This document shows, one piece after another, positions 8,567 to 17,274 of a stretch of DNA of 30,543 nt. Source of the stretch: a virus. The stretch is from the IMG/VR virus record IMGVR_UViG_3300010334_000189, positions 1 through 30,543 of that record; one strand, 5' to 3'. The notes below the pieces were generated by a model. The model made no database searches. It saw only the letters and a program-made list of their open reading frames with translations, and was not told the origin of the DNA. How positions within the stretch are numbered: the first letter of the stretch is position 1; each line of letters starts with the position of its first letter. The position numbers and the translations under genes were made by a program.

Positions 8567-8607
8567 TATGCCAGAGGATTGAGAAATCCTCTCTCACCTC
8601 TGGCATA
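8567..8607 (-). terminator. Long perfect hairpin after the 399-aa structural gene
   Basis: An 11-bp perfect outer stem (TATGCCAGAGG with CCTCTGGCATA) encloses a second inverted repeat AGAGGATT/AATCCTCT that shares the AGAGG bases, so two folds compete. It lies 24 bases after the stop at 8632 and 16 before the next start. The downstream sequence on the minus strand is AT-rich (ATTATTTAT) rather than a clean U-run, so it may attenuate or protect mRNA ends rather than fully stop transcription. Confidence 0.6.
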
Positions 8608-8631
8608 GGGTTATGATTTGTTATTTATTGA

Positions 8632-9831
8632 TTAAGGAATCAAAGTGGTTGTGGTAGTGGTGGTGGTAGAAGTACCAGTGGTAGTGGTAGAAGTAGTAGT
8701 TGATGGAGCAGGAGCACTGTTGTCAGTGTACAATCCTAAAGGACCAGCCCATGTACTAGTTACACCAGCCAAAGCAGCTTCAATTGCTGTAGCAAGAGAA
8801 CCTCCAGCCAATACAGCTATAATCACCATGCTTTCTTGAGGAATATAATCACCCCACTGATAAGCACTCTTATCGTATTCTGTAAATCTGATGTAATAAG
8901 TGTCATAAGTGGTGTTAGCAGATACATAACTTTCAAAGTTTTGATTGTATCCAGCCATTCTGTAGAGATGCTTTAAATAACCAGCTTGGTAAGAATAATA
9001 ATTCTTCTCAAGTTGAGTGATTTCGTCAGAACCTCCAGCAGGGTAAGAAGCACGTTGTAACACTGTAGCAGTGGCAACGATATTACAGTTGTCAGCTACG
9101 ATGAAGTCAGCAGTGGTTGCAGGACCTGAATATACAAATGTTCTGAAGTACATTCTGTCATACTCATAAGGGAATGCAGCAACGTCACAAGGAACACCAT
9201 ATTTAGTAAGAGCTTTACCAGTGATTTGCAAATATGCTGTAGAACCAGTTCCCACTCTTGCAAATGTGAAGAATGTGCTAAAGCTAATGTTATCAGGGTT
9301 GATACCAGGAGCTTTTTGTGTAAGTTTTGCAATGAATTGATCAATTAATGCAGGAACATCAACATTGTCACAACCGCTTGCACCACAATCGCAACAAGGA
9401 GCTTGTACAGTTACAGAACGAGTGAAACCGTTGAAATACAAGGTGTCAATGTAAGAAGAGTGTGCACGTAATGTTAAAGTGACAACATCTCCACATTTTA
9501 CATTAAATCCACTCACTTTAGTGATTTGAGTTGTAGCATAAGCAATACCACTCACTTTATACCATTCAGTGACGTTTCTTCCAGTGCCTGCGTTGTTCTT
9601 ACCAGAAATCTTGTCTGATCTTTTAGAACCTTGCAAGTAGGTGTTACCTCTACCTTGAGCAATATAAATGTAAGGAGCAGCAGCAAGTGTTGCAGCTGTT
9701 GCACTTGGAACATAAGCATCAGTGAAAATACCAAGTTGACCAGCAGTCAAATCTTGAGTGCTTCCTGTGGTAGGTAATGAAGTTTGGGCTGTAGGAACTA
9801 CGAAGAGCGTAGTTAGAGAAAAATCTGCCAT
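8632..9831 (-). CDS. Probable abundant structural protein with poly-Thr C-terminus (399 aa)
   Basis: The protein is beta-rich with many Gly, Ala and Thr. Sections include IFTDAYVPSATAATLAAAPYIYIAQGR (in part), NVKCGDVVTLTLRAHSSY and a Cys cluster CCDCGASGC near residue 146. It ends in a Thr-dominated tail (TTTSTTTTGTSTTTTTTTT) encoded by an ACN-rich repeat. It is followed by a strong hairpin, and its codon choice is less AT-extreme than its neighbours, as for MCP, suggesting high expression. Candidates are a head decoration or tail protein. The lack of recognised homology means the precise role is unknown. Confidence 0.65.
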   Translation of the reverse strand: MADFSLTTLFVVPTAQTSLPTTGSTQDLTAGQLGIFTDAYVPSATAATLAAAPYIYIAQGRGNTYLQGSKRSDKISGKNNAGTGRNVTEWYKVSGIAYATTQITKVSGFNVKCGDVVTLTLRAHSSYIDTLYFNGFTRSVTVQAPCCDCGASGCDNVDVPALIDQFIAKLTQKAPGINPDNISFSTFFTFARVGTGSTAYLQITGKALTKYGVPCDVAAFPYEYDRMYFRTFVYSGPATTADFIVADNCNIVATATVLQRASYPAGGSDEITQLEKNYYSYQAGYLKHLYRMAGYNQNFESYVSANTTYDTYYIRFTEYDKSAYQWGDYIPQESMVIIAVLAGGSLATAIEAALAGVTSTWAGPLGLYTDNSAPAPSTTTSTTTTGTSTTTTTTTTLIP

Positions 9832-9858
9832 TTTATTTTAATTTATTGTTTTAAATAA

Positions 9859-10590
9859 TTATTCGTTTGTTTTTATTCTAAATGCTGAATTTTGAACAGC
9901 ACTTTGATTTTCTGTGTACATTGCTAAATTTTGAACTGTCAAATCAACAAGTTCATCTTCTAAATAGTTTTTCAATTCACAATCCTGATTTGTAGAATCT
10001 GTCCCATTCAATTTCACATAGCCTTCTTTGTCTATGTATTGAGGATAACGCATGTATGAGAGATGAAGTTTTTTTGGAATGAATGTTCCGTCTGTAAATA
10101 TTCCTATACTATCTGAAGAAATGATATTGAATGTTTCTTGATATTCGAAAGATGGTTTGTAATGAGTGTTTGTTAGAAACATAGAAAGATCACCATGTTT
10201 GGTTAAATCTTTGTTTATGTATATTATTCTATCTTTACATCTTCCTTTGTCTGCTGTTAAATAACAATCTATATAAAACATGTATGCAGGCGTAAGATTT
10301 AAAAGAGAAGTTGTCCACTTATTCATGTTTTCATCAGCTAAAACTAAGTCTAACGCATGTTTCTCATAAGGCTCAACAAGCTTCTGTAAATCTTCGTATC
10401 TCTTTTTAAAAGCATCAAGTCCTAACCCACTTACAGTGCTATCACCATCAACTTTTTGTTTTATCAACTTAATCTGAGCTTCATTAAGAGCTAAGATTTT
10501 GTCTTCTAATGGAATTTGTTGATGGTCATTTGTTGATAGTTTATTTAGTTTCTGATCAATCTTGTATAATAAACTATCTACTGGTATCAT
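9859..10590 (-). CDS. Head-tail connector/ring protein (243 aa)
   Basis: Starts MIPVDSLLYKIDQKLNKLS and has IPLEDKILALNEAQIKLIKQ, a helical start reminiscent of podovirus tail-tube/adaptor proteins. It continues with LHLSYMRYPQYIDKEGYVKL, a phrase I associate with crAss-like connector proteins. It lies just downstream of MCP and the 322-aa protein and overlaps the latter by ATGA. It probably binds under the portal. Assignment to the P22 gp4/T7 gp11 type group is an inference from layout and these short motifs. Confidence 0.65.
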   Translation of the reverse strand: MIPVDSLLYKIDQKLNKLSTNDHQQIPLEDKILALNEAQIKLIKQKVDGDSTVSGLGLDAFKKRYEDLQKLVEPYEKHALDLVLADENMNKWTTSLLNLTPAYMFYIDCYLTADKGRCKDRIIYINKDLTKHGDLSMFLTNTHYKPSFEYQETFNIISSDSIGIFTDGTFIPKKLHLSYMRYPQYIDKEGYVKLNGTDSTNQDCELKNYLEDELVDLTVQNLAMYTENQSAVQNSAFRIKTNE

Positions 10591-11555
10591 GTTGATGCTA
10601 GTTTTTTCATTTTTAATTTCTGTTCAAGCGTAAGAAGCTCATCTTGATTATTATCATCTACAAGAAACTTAATCAAATCATCTTCGTCTTTTGCTATCTC
10701 AAATTCACCTTCATAAACTTTACCATTTGGTTTCAATCTATAGATGGAATGTTGAACTGCTTGTTTTACTAAGTCTCTAACGTGTAAAAGATTTTCTTTC
10801 ATGTCAGCAAATCTTGTAAAAACTTCTATTGTTGAAAGTCCTTGATATTTTCCTGTTTTAAATTCTACATCTTTAAGAAGATTATCTACTAAATTGTAAA
10901 CCACTTCTTCTTTTGTGTCAGATGTTACGGGAAGTCCTAAAAGTCTTGCAACTTTTTGTTTCTTATCTGGACCCATCGCATCAAACTTACTAATTGCTTT
11001 GTTTACAATTTGTTTCTTCTTAAACAATATTGTACTTTCTAATTCATCATCAACAACATAAAATTGTGTATCAGCAGGAAATTCACCTCTTTCCCAAGCT
11101 TGATAGGAGCTGGCAATTGTAGGATGTACTCTCAGCCAAGAAAAAGCGAGTTCTAACATAGGGTTTGAAAAATCAAAATAGTTGTCACCATCTAGAAGTT
11201 TTACAGGTTGAACATGTGTAGTGTCATATTCTGATGCACTAAGACCGCTGTTCCAGAATGTAGAACGAGGACCTAAGTCCACTCCTCCTAATGCATCTTC
11301 TAGTTTTGTTTTTAGGTTGGTAACTCTTTCAATTTCTAATTCTCTCTCAAGAGGATCGCTGATGCGTTTAATATATGAAGCATTTGGATTCAATCCTGTT
11401 CTATATTGACCATCGATTTCTCTATATGGATACTTGAACACTCCTGTTCCAGGAACTCTTGTCATACCTTTTTGAGAAAGTCCTCCTTGCATTGTTTGCA
11501 ATTGACTATTGTTATACTCTTTCTTTAACGTAGAGATTTTTCCTATCTTTGCCAT
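10587..11555 (-). CDS. Conserved virion-module protein downstream of MCP (322 aa)
   Basis: A mostly helical, charged protein with short motifs FKYPYREIDGQYRTGLNP, LELAFSWLRVHPTIASSYQ and KKQKVARLLGLPV. It lacks catalytic or membrane signatures that I can identify. Its place between MCP and the connector gene, and the ATGA overlap with the connector, suggest a head-completion or internal virion protein. The start at 11555 is preceded by the leader motif AACCAAAA ten bases upstream and, before that, a structured 205-base spacer after MCP. Confidence 0.62.
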   Translation of the reverse strand: MAKIGKISTLKKEYNNSQLQTMQGGLSQKGMTRVPGTGVFKYPYREIDGQYRTGLNPNASYIKRISDPLERELEIERVTNLKTKLEDALGGVDLGPRSTFWNSGLSASEYDTTHVQPVKLLDGDNYFDFSNPMLELAFSWLRVHPTIASSYQAWERGEFPADTQFYVVDDELESTILFKKKQIVNKAISKFDAMGPDKKQKVARLLGLPVTSDTKEEVVYNLVDNLLKDVEFKTGKYQGLSTIEVFTRFADMKENLLHVRDLVKQAVQHSIYRLKPNGKVYEGEFEIAKDEDDLIKFLVDDNNQDELLTLEQKLKMKKLAST

Positions 11556-11592
11556 TATTTAGTTGTTTTGGTTTTTTTTATTTTGTTTTTGC

Positions 11593-11648
11593 AGAATGAT
11601 CCTCATCGAAGAGATAGCAATTAAGTTATCACCTTAATTCTTCATTCT
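11593..11648 (-). promoter_or_regulatory. Structured leader RNA upstream of the 322-aa gene
   Basis: A 7-bp closing stem (AGAATGA 11593-11599 with TCATTCT 11642-11648) encloses a second 7-bp hairpin (AATTAAG 11619-11625 with CTTAATT 11633-11639, loop of 7). The intervening GAAGAG/CTCATC region could pair weakly. The element sits between the MCP terminator-like hairpin and the next start and could control expression stoichiometry downstream of MCP. Confidence 0.4.
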
Positions 11649-11655
11649 GTATGTA

Positions 11656-11696
11656 AGAAGACTCCCCCACTTGGAGGTGGGGGGAGATTCTTCTTG
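11656..11696 (-). terminator. Strong GC hairpin after the major capsid gene
   Basis: AAGAAGA + CTCCCCCAC pairs with GTGGGGGGAG + TTCTTCTT around a TTGGAG loop, giving about 16 bp with a small bulge. The A-rich left and U-rich right flanks are typical of a terminator usable in either direction. It lies about 65 bases after the MCP stop and probably sets apart the MCP transcript or stabilises its 3' end. Confidence 0.65.
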
Positions 11697-11760
11697 GTAG
11701 GATGTATAAACACTATTGCTAGTGTGTGTAGGTCTAGAAATACTATTCCTAGGGGGATTA

Positions 11761-13314
11761 TTAGAACTGTGGTATTTCTTCGATCAAAACTGTGCGAGAT
11801 AAATCTTCGATGAATACATCGCATCTATCTTTCATCCAAATTTCATAACCAGGGAACTTGTTAGCAGAACTCATACCTTGAGATTTTGCAAAACCTAAGT
11901 GGTGACGAGTACCATCAATATATCCCCAAGTCATAGAAGGAGCACCTTTCATTCTCACTTCTCTGATGTTGTTCACCATTGAACCATCGCTCATTGGAGA
12001 CACATCAAATACCATGAATACAGGAGTGGATTTTTTGTTTTGACCAAATTCTAAATTTGATTGTGGAAGATCAAGTTCTTTCAAGTGAATCAACTCTACA
12101 CGACCAGTTTCACGAGTGACCATTGAGTCAAACGCAAAGTTGTAAGTGATGTGCTGACCTTCACCTTGCATGTAACGATTACCGCTATCTGCCATGAAAG
12201 TAAGTCCTGAATTTAAAGCATCTGTTTTCAAAGCTTGTTGGAAAACGTCAAATCCTGCTTCATTGGTGTACATTTTCACCTTACGGTCTTTAACGTCCAC
12301 CCTTCTGTAGAAAAGATCACCAAATACACTTCTGATTAAGTTTGCAGTGAATTCACCACGATTGTATTGTACTAAGTTACCGTTGTTTCTCATTCTGTGG
12401 TAAACACCAGCAGATGTACGCTTTAATTCTTGCTTAGAACCATTAGTTTTCACTGTACCTGGTTTAGCCCAAATCATACGCTTCACTTTCAATTCTAACA
12501 TAGACTTACGCATCCAGAACTCAATGAATGGTTCCCATTTAACATCGTTACGAGTTAAAGGAAGTTGGTTTCTGCGTTGAGGAGCATACACCAAAATATC
12601 CAAAGCTTTACCAGAAGCATCTTTCATCATCTTGTCATCAGCCCACTCAGTGATTTTGTGCTCATAACCATATGCTGATCCTAAAGATTCAAACATAGTG
12701 ATTTTCTCACCCAAACGAGGAAGTCCTAACAAGTCTTGATCAAATTCGCCAATTGCAGCGTCAATCAATTCAAGTTCAATACCTGTCTGAAGGAATGTAG
12801 AACTAACAAAATCCACTGTAGGGTTATCAGACACAAGAGTGAATGAATACAAATATCCAGCATTCCAAGGAAGAGGATCTTTAACTACGTAGAAACGAGG
12901 ACCATACTGACGAGTGCCTACAGATACAATTGCATTCTTAGAGAACTCATTAGTATCAAGAACAAGAGAAAATTCTTGACCATCGATACCAGGTTTTGTA
13001 AGATTGGAAGTTGCTGTAGGAATATCGATAATTTTAGGAAACTTGTAAGGAACTTGAATGTCCCATTTCCAAGCATCACTGTTATTATCAATATAAAAAG
13101 GAGTGGACTTGTTAATCATGTCCAAGAAATCGTTAGAATACAAAGAACTCTGTGTGTAAAGACTGATGATTTTCTTATCATAGTCTGCAGGTTCTGTAGA
13201 GTGAAAACTTTCTAAGTGGTTAGCATCAGTAAGCTTGCCCACCGCTCTTTTGTCCATTGAAGCCACTCTGGCATATGTAAAGCCAGTAACTCCAGGAATT
13301 GTTGAAATTGCCAT
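11761..13314 (-). CDS. Major capsid protein, crAss-like HK97 fold (517 aa)
   Basis: The coat subunit of the icosahedral head. Length and sequence pattern match crAss-like MCPs: N-terminal MAISTIPGVTGFTYARVASMD (part), YDKKIISLYTQSSLYSNDFL, WKWDIQVPYKFP, ITEWADDKMM, LPLTRNDVKWEPFIEFWMRK, FGDLFYRRVDVKDRKVKMYT and GQHITYNFAFDSMVTRETGRV (in parts). It directly follows the acidic scaffold gene by 25 bases and is followed by a strong hairpin. Codon use is less AT-biased than flanking genes, fitting a highly expressed product. No delta-domain or protease gene is seen between scaffold and MCP. Confidence 0.92.
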   Translation of the reverse strand: MAISTIPGVTGFTYARVASMDKRAVGKLTDANHLESFHSTEPADYDKKIISLYTQSSLYSNDFLDMINKSTPFYIDNNSDAWKWDIQVPYKFPKIIDIPTATSNLTKPGIDGQEFSLVLDTNEFSKNAIVSVGTRQYGPRFYVVKDPLPWNAGYLYSFTLVSDNPTVDFVSSTFLQTGIELELIDAAIGEFDQDLLGLPRLGEKITMFESLGSAYGYEHKITEWADDKMMKDASGKALDILVYAPQRRNQLPLTRNDVKWEPFIEFWMRKSMLELKVKRMIWAKPGTVKTNGSKQELKRTSAGVYHRMRNNGNLVQYNRGEFTANLIRSVFGDLFYRRVDVKDRKVKMYTNEAGFDVFQQALKTDALNSGLTFMADSGNRYMQGEGQHITYNFAFDSMVTRETGRVELIHLKELDLPQSNLEFGQNKKSTPVFMVFDVSPMSDGSMVNNIREVRMKGAPSMTWGYIDGTRHHLGFAKSQGMSSANKFPGYEIWMKDRCDVFIEDLSRTVLIEEIPQF

Positions 13315-13339
13315 TTTTATTATCTTTTATTATTATTTG

Positions 13340-14587
13340 TTACAGAAACCAAGATGATGGTTTTGATGAGCTTAGTGATTTGCCACTTTTTGAAGTTTGT
13401 CTTGCCACTTCACTAAACAACTCATCTGATTTTTTACTCACTGCCCTTTTTTGTATTGTTGAAAGTGTAGGGTCAGTTTCTAGAATTTTTAAAAGCAGTC
13501 CCACTTTCACTTTCATCTCATGATTCTCTGGTCTTTTTAATTCAAGAATTTGTCTATCAAACTCTGTAAGTTTTTCTCCTGATGGAGTTTGATATTTTTC
13601 TGTCACTAAGAAGTCCTGTAGATCACCAGCAAGTTTGGGATTGATGGGAATACCATCAAATTCTTTTGTTTTTAGTTTTGACTGTAGAACATTTTGTACG
13701 TTGTTTACGTATTGTTGTCTAAAGGCATATTGCTTTTGTAATCTTTCTTCGTTTTGTCTTTCTAACTGTTGGAGTTTTGCTGCTTCTTTTTTCACTAACA
13801 CCTTGTGGTGTTTTTGTGCTACAGTTTCTAAATCTCCATAATTTTTTAGTCTTTCAATTTCTGAATCAACATCTTCTGGATCAAATCCTTGATCAGCAAG
13901 AGCTTGTTTCAAAACTGCTTCCTGATTTCTTTCTTCAGAAAGATCAAGGTTTGCAAAACTTTCTATGTTATTATATACACCAAAGTATTCTTTAGGATCT
14001 ACACCTTTTACAAAGATTGCATCGAATGCTTGTTGATAATCTTCACCAAACTGTCCTATGAAGTTTTGCACTATTTCTATAGATCCTTTCTTCTTTTCTA
14101 GATTGAATCTTTCAAGGAAGTCTTCTGCTGATTCAATGTTAACATCCTCTTCATCTTCGTCTTTATTAAAAACTCCAAGTTTGAATAAATCATTAGAAAG
14201 GGCTGTAAATCTATTTGATACATCATCATTGTCATCATCATCAGATTCTTCATTTGAAGGAGCTGTTTTAGATTTTGCAGATGGTTTTGCAGGAATATCG
14301 TCATCATCATCTTCTTCTTCTGTTTCTCCAAGAAGAAAATCTTGAATCGATTTGCTTGCGTCAGATTCTTCCTTTTTAGGAGCATCGCTTTCTGTAGTTT
14401 TTGGGGATGATGATTTTGTGGAGGGTTTTGGAGCTTCTTCTTTTATTTCAGTCACTTCTTCTGGAGAAGCAGTGGATGTTTCTGCGGACATTAGGTCTTT
14501 AAGCAATTCTTGATTGCCCATTCCCATTTCCATTGTATTTTGTATACTGAAATCTCCAAATGATGGGGTTTCTAAATTATCAGACAT
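13340..14587 (-). CDS. Acidic scaffolding protein (415 aa)
   Basis: Placed directly before MCP, where tailed phages encode scaffold. The first 140 residues are low-complexity, Ser/Lys/Glu/Asp rich with runs such as EEEDDDDD and ESDDDDNDD, predicted disordered. Residues about 150-370 are helical with a coiled coil (KKEAAKLQQLERQNEERLQK). The C-terminus is Ser/Lys rich and ends SSSKPSSWFL, a basic tail typical of scaffold contacts with the coat. No protease motif found. A promoter-like site lies just upstream, so scaffold and MCP can be transcribed separately from portal. Confidence 0.75.
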   Translation of the reverse strand: MSDNLETPSFGDFSIQNTMEMGMGNQELLKDLMSAETSTASPEEVTEIKEEAPKPSTKSSSPKTTESDAPKKEESDASKSIQDFLLGETEEEDDDDDIPAKPSAKSKTAPSNEESDDDDNDDVSNRFTALSNDLFKLGVFNKDEDEEDVNIESAEDFLERFNLEKKKGSIEIVQNFIGQFGEDYQQAFDAIFVKGVDPKEYFGVYNNIESFANLDLSEERNQEAVLKQALADQGFDPEDVDSEIERLKNYGDLETVAQKHHKVLVKKEAAKLQQLERQNEERLQKQYAFRQQYVNNVQNVLQSKLKTKEFDGIPINPKLAGDLQDFLVTEKYQTPSGEKLTEFDRQILELKRPENHEMKVKVGLLLKILETDPTLSTIQKRAVSKKSDELFSEVARQTSKSGKSLSSSKPSSWFL

Positions 14588-14608
14588 ATGTAGTTTTGGT
14601 TTATAGTG

Positions 14609-14639
14609 TAAAAATATGTATTAAATGTATTCTAACAAA
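14609..14639 (-). promoter_or_regulatory. Bacteroidota-type promoter for scaffold-MCP
   Basis: On the minus strand TTTG at 14639-14636 is followed after exactly 19 bases by TATTTTTA at 14616-14609, one base off TAnnTTTG. Start of transcription would fall about 15 bases before the scaffold ATG at 14587. The 98-base spacer after portal contains no gene. Confidence 0.6.
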
Positions 14640-14685
14640 CACATTAGGTTTGAAAACAGTGAATTTTGAATTTAATATGGCATTA

Positions 14686-17274
14686 CTATTTCTTACTCTT
14701 TGATGCTCTGTTCTTTGCATTTGTTCTAGCAATCTCTAAATCATTCTTTTGATTTTCTCTTGCCACTTGAAGCTTCTCTCTTTCTAAAGCCATCTTATCG
14801 TTTGATTGTTTATTCTTTAATTGAATGTCTTGCATTTTCAACTGATAATCTTTTGCAGCCTTTTCCTGCTCGTGAGAAAGCTTACTCATTTCTAATACGT
14901 CTGGAACAGCGTTCTGGTCAACATCTTCTGCTGCAACATTACCATATCCTGTTGCTGAAATAATTGCAATCTTCTCTTTAGAAAGTCTATCAAGTTGTTT
15001 TTGATAGTCATCATGAGCTATTTGCTCTTCATGTTGTTGTTGTTGTTGTGCCAATTGAGCTTGAGCTTGTTCTTGTTGAGCTTGTTGCTGCTGTTGTTGC
15101 ATTTGTTGTTGTTGGTCTTGCATTTGCTCTTGTCTATCTTTCAATGTCTTAAACACCTTCTTCATTTGACGTACAGAATCTGTAGAATACAATTCTATAA
15201 TGTCGTACAATGATCCACCATTCTGTATAACAGCTTGAGACAATTGTCTAATCTCTTCAAACATCTTCTTATCTTCAGGTCTATTTGTAGCAAACACTTT
15301 CAAATCTCTAAATCTCAAATCTGTACCATTCACTTCTACAAATGCTGATTCTCCTTTAGATGTAATGTATGAAATTGTTGATTGAGGCTTTTTGCTTTCT
15401 ACATAGAGAGAAGCATCAATAACAGCTTGATAGAGTTGTCCTAATACATATTCATGAGCTACAAAAAGAGGTTCTGTTTGAGAATAACTTTGTGTAAGAG
15501 CAGCATTTGTTCCTGTAGCAGATTCTGATGCAGAAATACTTCCCATTCTCTGTTTAGACATACCTATCAATTCCCAACACTCATTCTTCATTTGTTGTGC
15601 AAGAGTGTAACGAGATTGTATTTCTTGTGTTCTTGTTAAATCAATGTCTCTGAACTGGTTGAAAGAAGATGGTGCTTTTAGATTTTCTGGAGAGTCATCA
15701 ATAAATACCACTCCTCGATTTCTTGCTTCCAACTCCCACATATCAAGAGCATCTTGTGCATCTCCGTCTTTTGGAACAGGAATGTGTCTAATTGATGTTA
15801 AATAAACCTTTCCTATTTCTTTCTCAAGAAGTTTGAACAGTTGATTCATACAAACATTGTATATCACCTGAAAAGGTTTCATTAAGTCTACTAAAGACTT
15901 CGCTTCTGTGTTCTTCACTTCATGTGTAAGTCCTATAATAGGACAGTATGGAAGAAGCTTGTAAGGTTTGATGTGATAGATGTCTGGTCCTATCTTCACT
16001 CCTTCATACCATTGATTCACCCATCCCCATTCTAAAGACTGTTGTGTAGGAATGGTGTTACTTTTGTAACTCTCATCAACTAATATTGATTGTTCATTTC
16101 CCATTTCATCTAAGAATATAAGCTTCCCTATTTTCTTTTTTGAAATCCAATAAGCTCTTACAACAACATATTTGTATCCAAATGAGGAAACATTTGATGT
16201 GAGTCCTAAAAAGTCTTTTAGTCCATCATTGTTCTCTTTCATTTCTGATTCAATAATCATTCTTGTACGAAGCACAAGAGGATCATAGGTGTCGTATTGT
16301 ACAGAGTCTGTTCCAGGAGTGGCATTAGGGTTTCCCAAATTAGACTCTCTCACATTTATAAGTCCGTAGTCTTGTAAAGAACTTCTTAAATGATCTATCT
16401 CTTCTTTAGTGATGAATGGGAATGTTTCTATAATTTCAGACAATTCCATCACCATCACTGTTCCAGCAGCATACGCTCCTTGTGCTCTACCTGTTACATC
16501 TGAAATATACTTCCTATCAGGCGTAGTGAGAAACCATGTATTCTTAGGATTGCACACTTCTATATTATATCCTGTTTTAGAATTATCTTCATAGATGTGA
16601 TAGAATTCTCTAGCAGTGATCATCATGTCTCTAAATGCATCCTCACTCTTTTCTTTGAGATTGAATTCAGCTTTTGTAGCTGTAAGTATGTGATTTGCCC
16701 ATTTCTCTGCAACAGATGTGTAAGAATCTAAATCTTCTTTCACCTGCTCCATTGTCATTTGATTCAACTGCTCCTCGTCTATTTCTTCTCCTCTCATTGC
16801 TGCTTTCTGCAGAATGTCTTGTTTCACTTGATTCATTACGTAGTCCTGAAGAAGCTGTGTTTTGTATTCCAACTCTTCTGCCTTGCTATCATCATCAAAT
16901 GCTTTTATAGAATATGTGTTAGGTCTTTTTGAAATCTCTCCCACAAGCTCATTAACAGGTGTTGTAATAATTGAATAATGTTTAACATATGCAGGAAGTT
17001 CCAAATCACTTTGTAACATTTCTGTAAATGACTTTACATCTTGTTCTTGATAAAAATCTTCAGGACGAAGAATCCCTTTAATAAGATCATAGTTTTTAAC
17101 AAATGTATCTCTATTCTTTACATATTCAGAATATGCTTTGTTTGCAAAATAGTCCATTGTGTTCTTCACCCAACTCTCATCTTGCTTCTCTTTGTCTGTT
17201 TTAAATTGGTCAGGGAATATATTAAGATAGGCATATCTAATCGTAGCATCTTTTGTATATCTAATTATAGGCAT
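14686..17274 (-). CDS. Portal protein (862 aa)
   Basis: The dodecameric DNA-entry ring of the head. The gene lies immediately after TerL with a one-base TAATG overlap. Length and layout match crAss-like portals: MPIIRYTKDATIRYAYLNIFPDQ (in part) at the N-terminus, YSIITTPVNELVGEISKRPN, KNTWFLTTPDRKY, PYCPIIGLTHEVKNTEAKSL, KLLEKEIGKVYL and the wing/stem segment IGMSKQRMGSISASESATGT. Residues about 700-760 are extremely Gln-rich (repeats of QQQQ), and the rest of the C-terminus is a Lys/Gln coiled coil. The Gln tract makes this longer than many portals. Confidence 0.9.
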   Translation of the reverse strand: MPIIRYTKDATIRYAYLNIFPDQFKTDKEKQDESWVKNTMDYFANKAYSEYVKNRDTFVKNYDLIKGILRPEDFYQEQDVKSFTEMLQSDLELPAYVKHYSIITTPVNELVGEISKRPNTYSIKAFDDDSKAEELEYKTQLLQDYVMNQVKQDILQKAAMRGEEIDEEQLNQMTMEQVKEDLDSYTSVAEKWANHILTATKAEFNLKEKSEDAFRDMMITAREFYHIYEDNSKTGYNIEVCNPKNTWFLTTPDRKYISDVTGRAQGAYAAGTVMVMELSEIIETFPFITKEEIDHLRSSLQDYGLINVRESNLGNPNATPGTDSVQYDTYDPLVLRTRMIIESEMKENNDGLKDFLGLTSNVSSFGYKYVVVRAYWISKKKIGKLIFLDEMGNEQSILVDESYKSNTIPTQQSLEWGWVNQWYEGVKIGPDIYHIKPYKLLPYCPIIGLTHEVKNTEAKSLVDLMKPFQVIYNVCMNQLFKLLEKEIGKVYLTSIRHIPVPKDGDAQDALDMWELEARNRGVVFIDDSPENLKAPSSFNQFRDIDLTRTQEIQSRYTLAQQMKNECWELIGMSKQRMGSISASESATGTNAALTQSYSQTEPLFVAHEYVLGQLYQAVIDASLYVESKKPQSTISYITSKGESAFVEVNGTDLRFRDLKVFATNRPEDKKMFEEIRQLSQAVIQNGGSLYDIIELYSTDSVRQMKKVFKTLKDRQEQMQDQQQQMQQQQQQAQQEQAQAQLAQQQQQHEEQIAHDDYQKQLDRLSKEKIAIISATGYGNVAAEDVDQNAVPDVLEMSKLSHEQEKAAKDYQLKMQDIQLKNKQSNDKMALEREKLQVARENQKNDLEIARTNAKNRASKSKK

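Noticed and set aside
8645-8839. Plus-strand Val-rich frame
   Set aside because: Antisense of the poly-Thr repeat at the end of the 399-aa gene.
14098-14385. Alternative frame of 95 codons inside the scaffold gene
   Set aside because: Arises from the low-complexity acidic codons of the scaffold; Met/Lys/Leu-rich artefact.
14995-15213. Plus-strand Leu-rich membrane-like frame
   Set aside because: Antisense of the Gln-rich tract of the portal gene.
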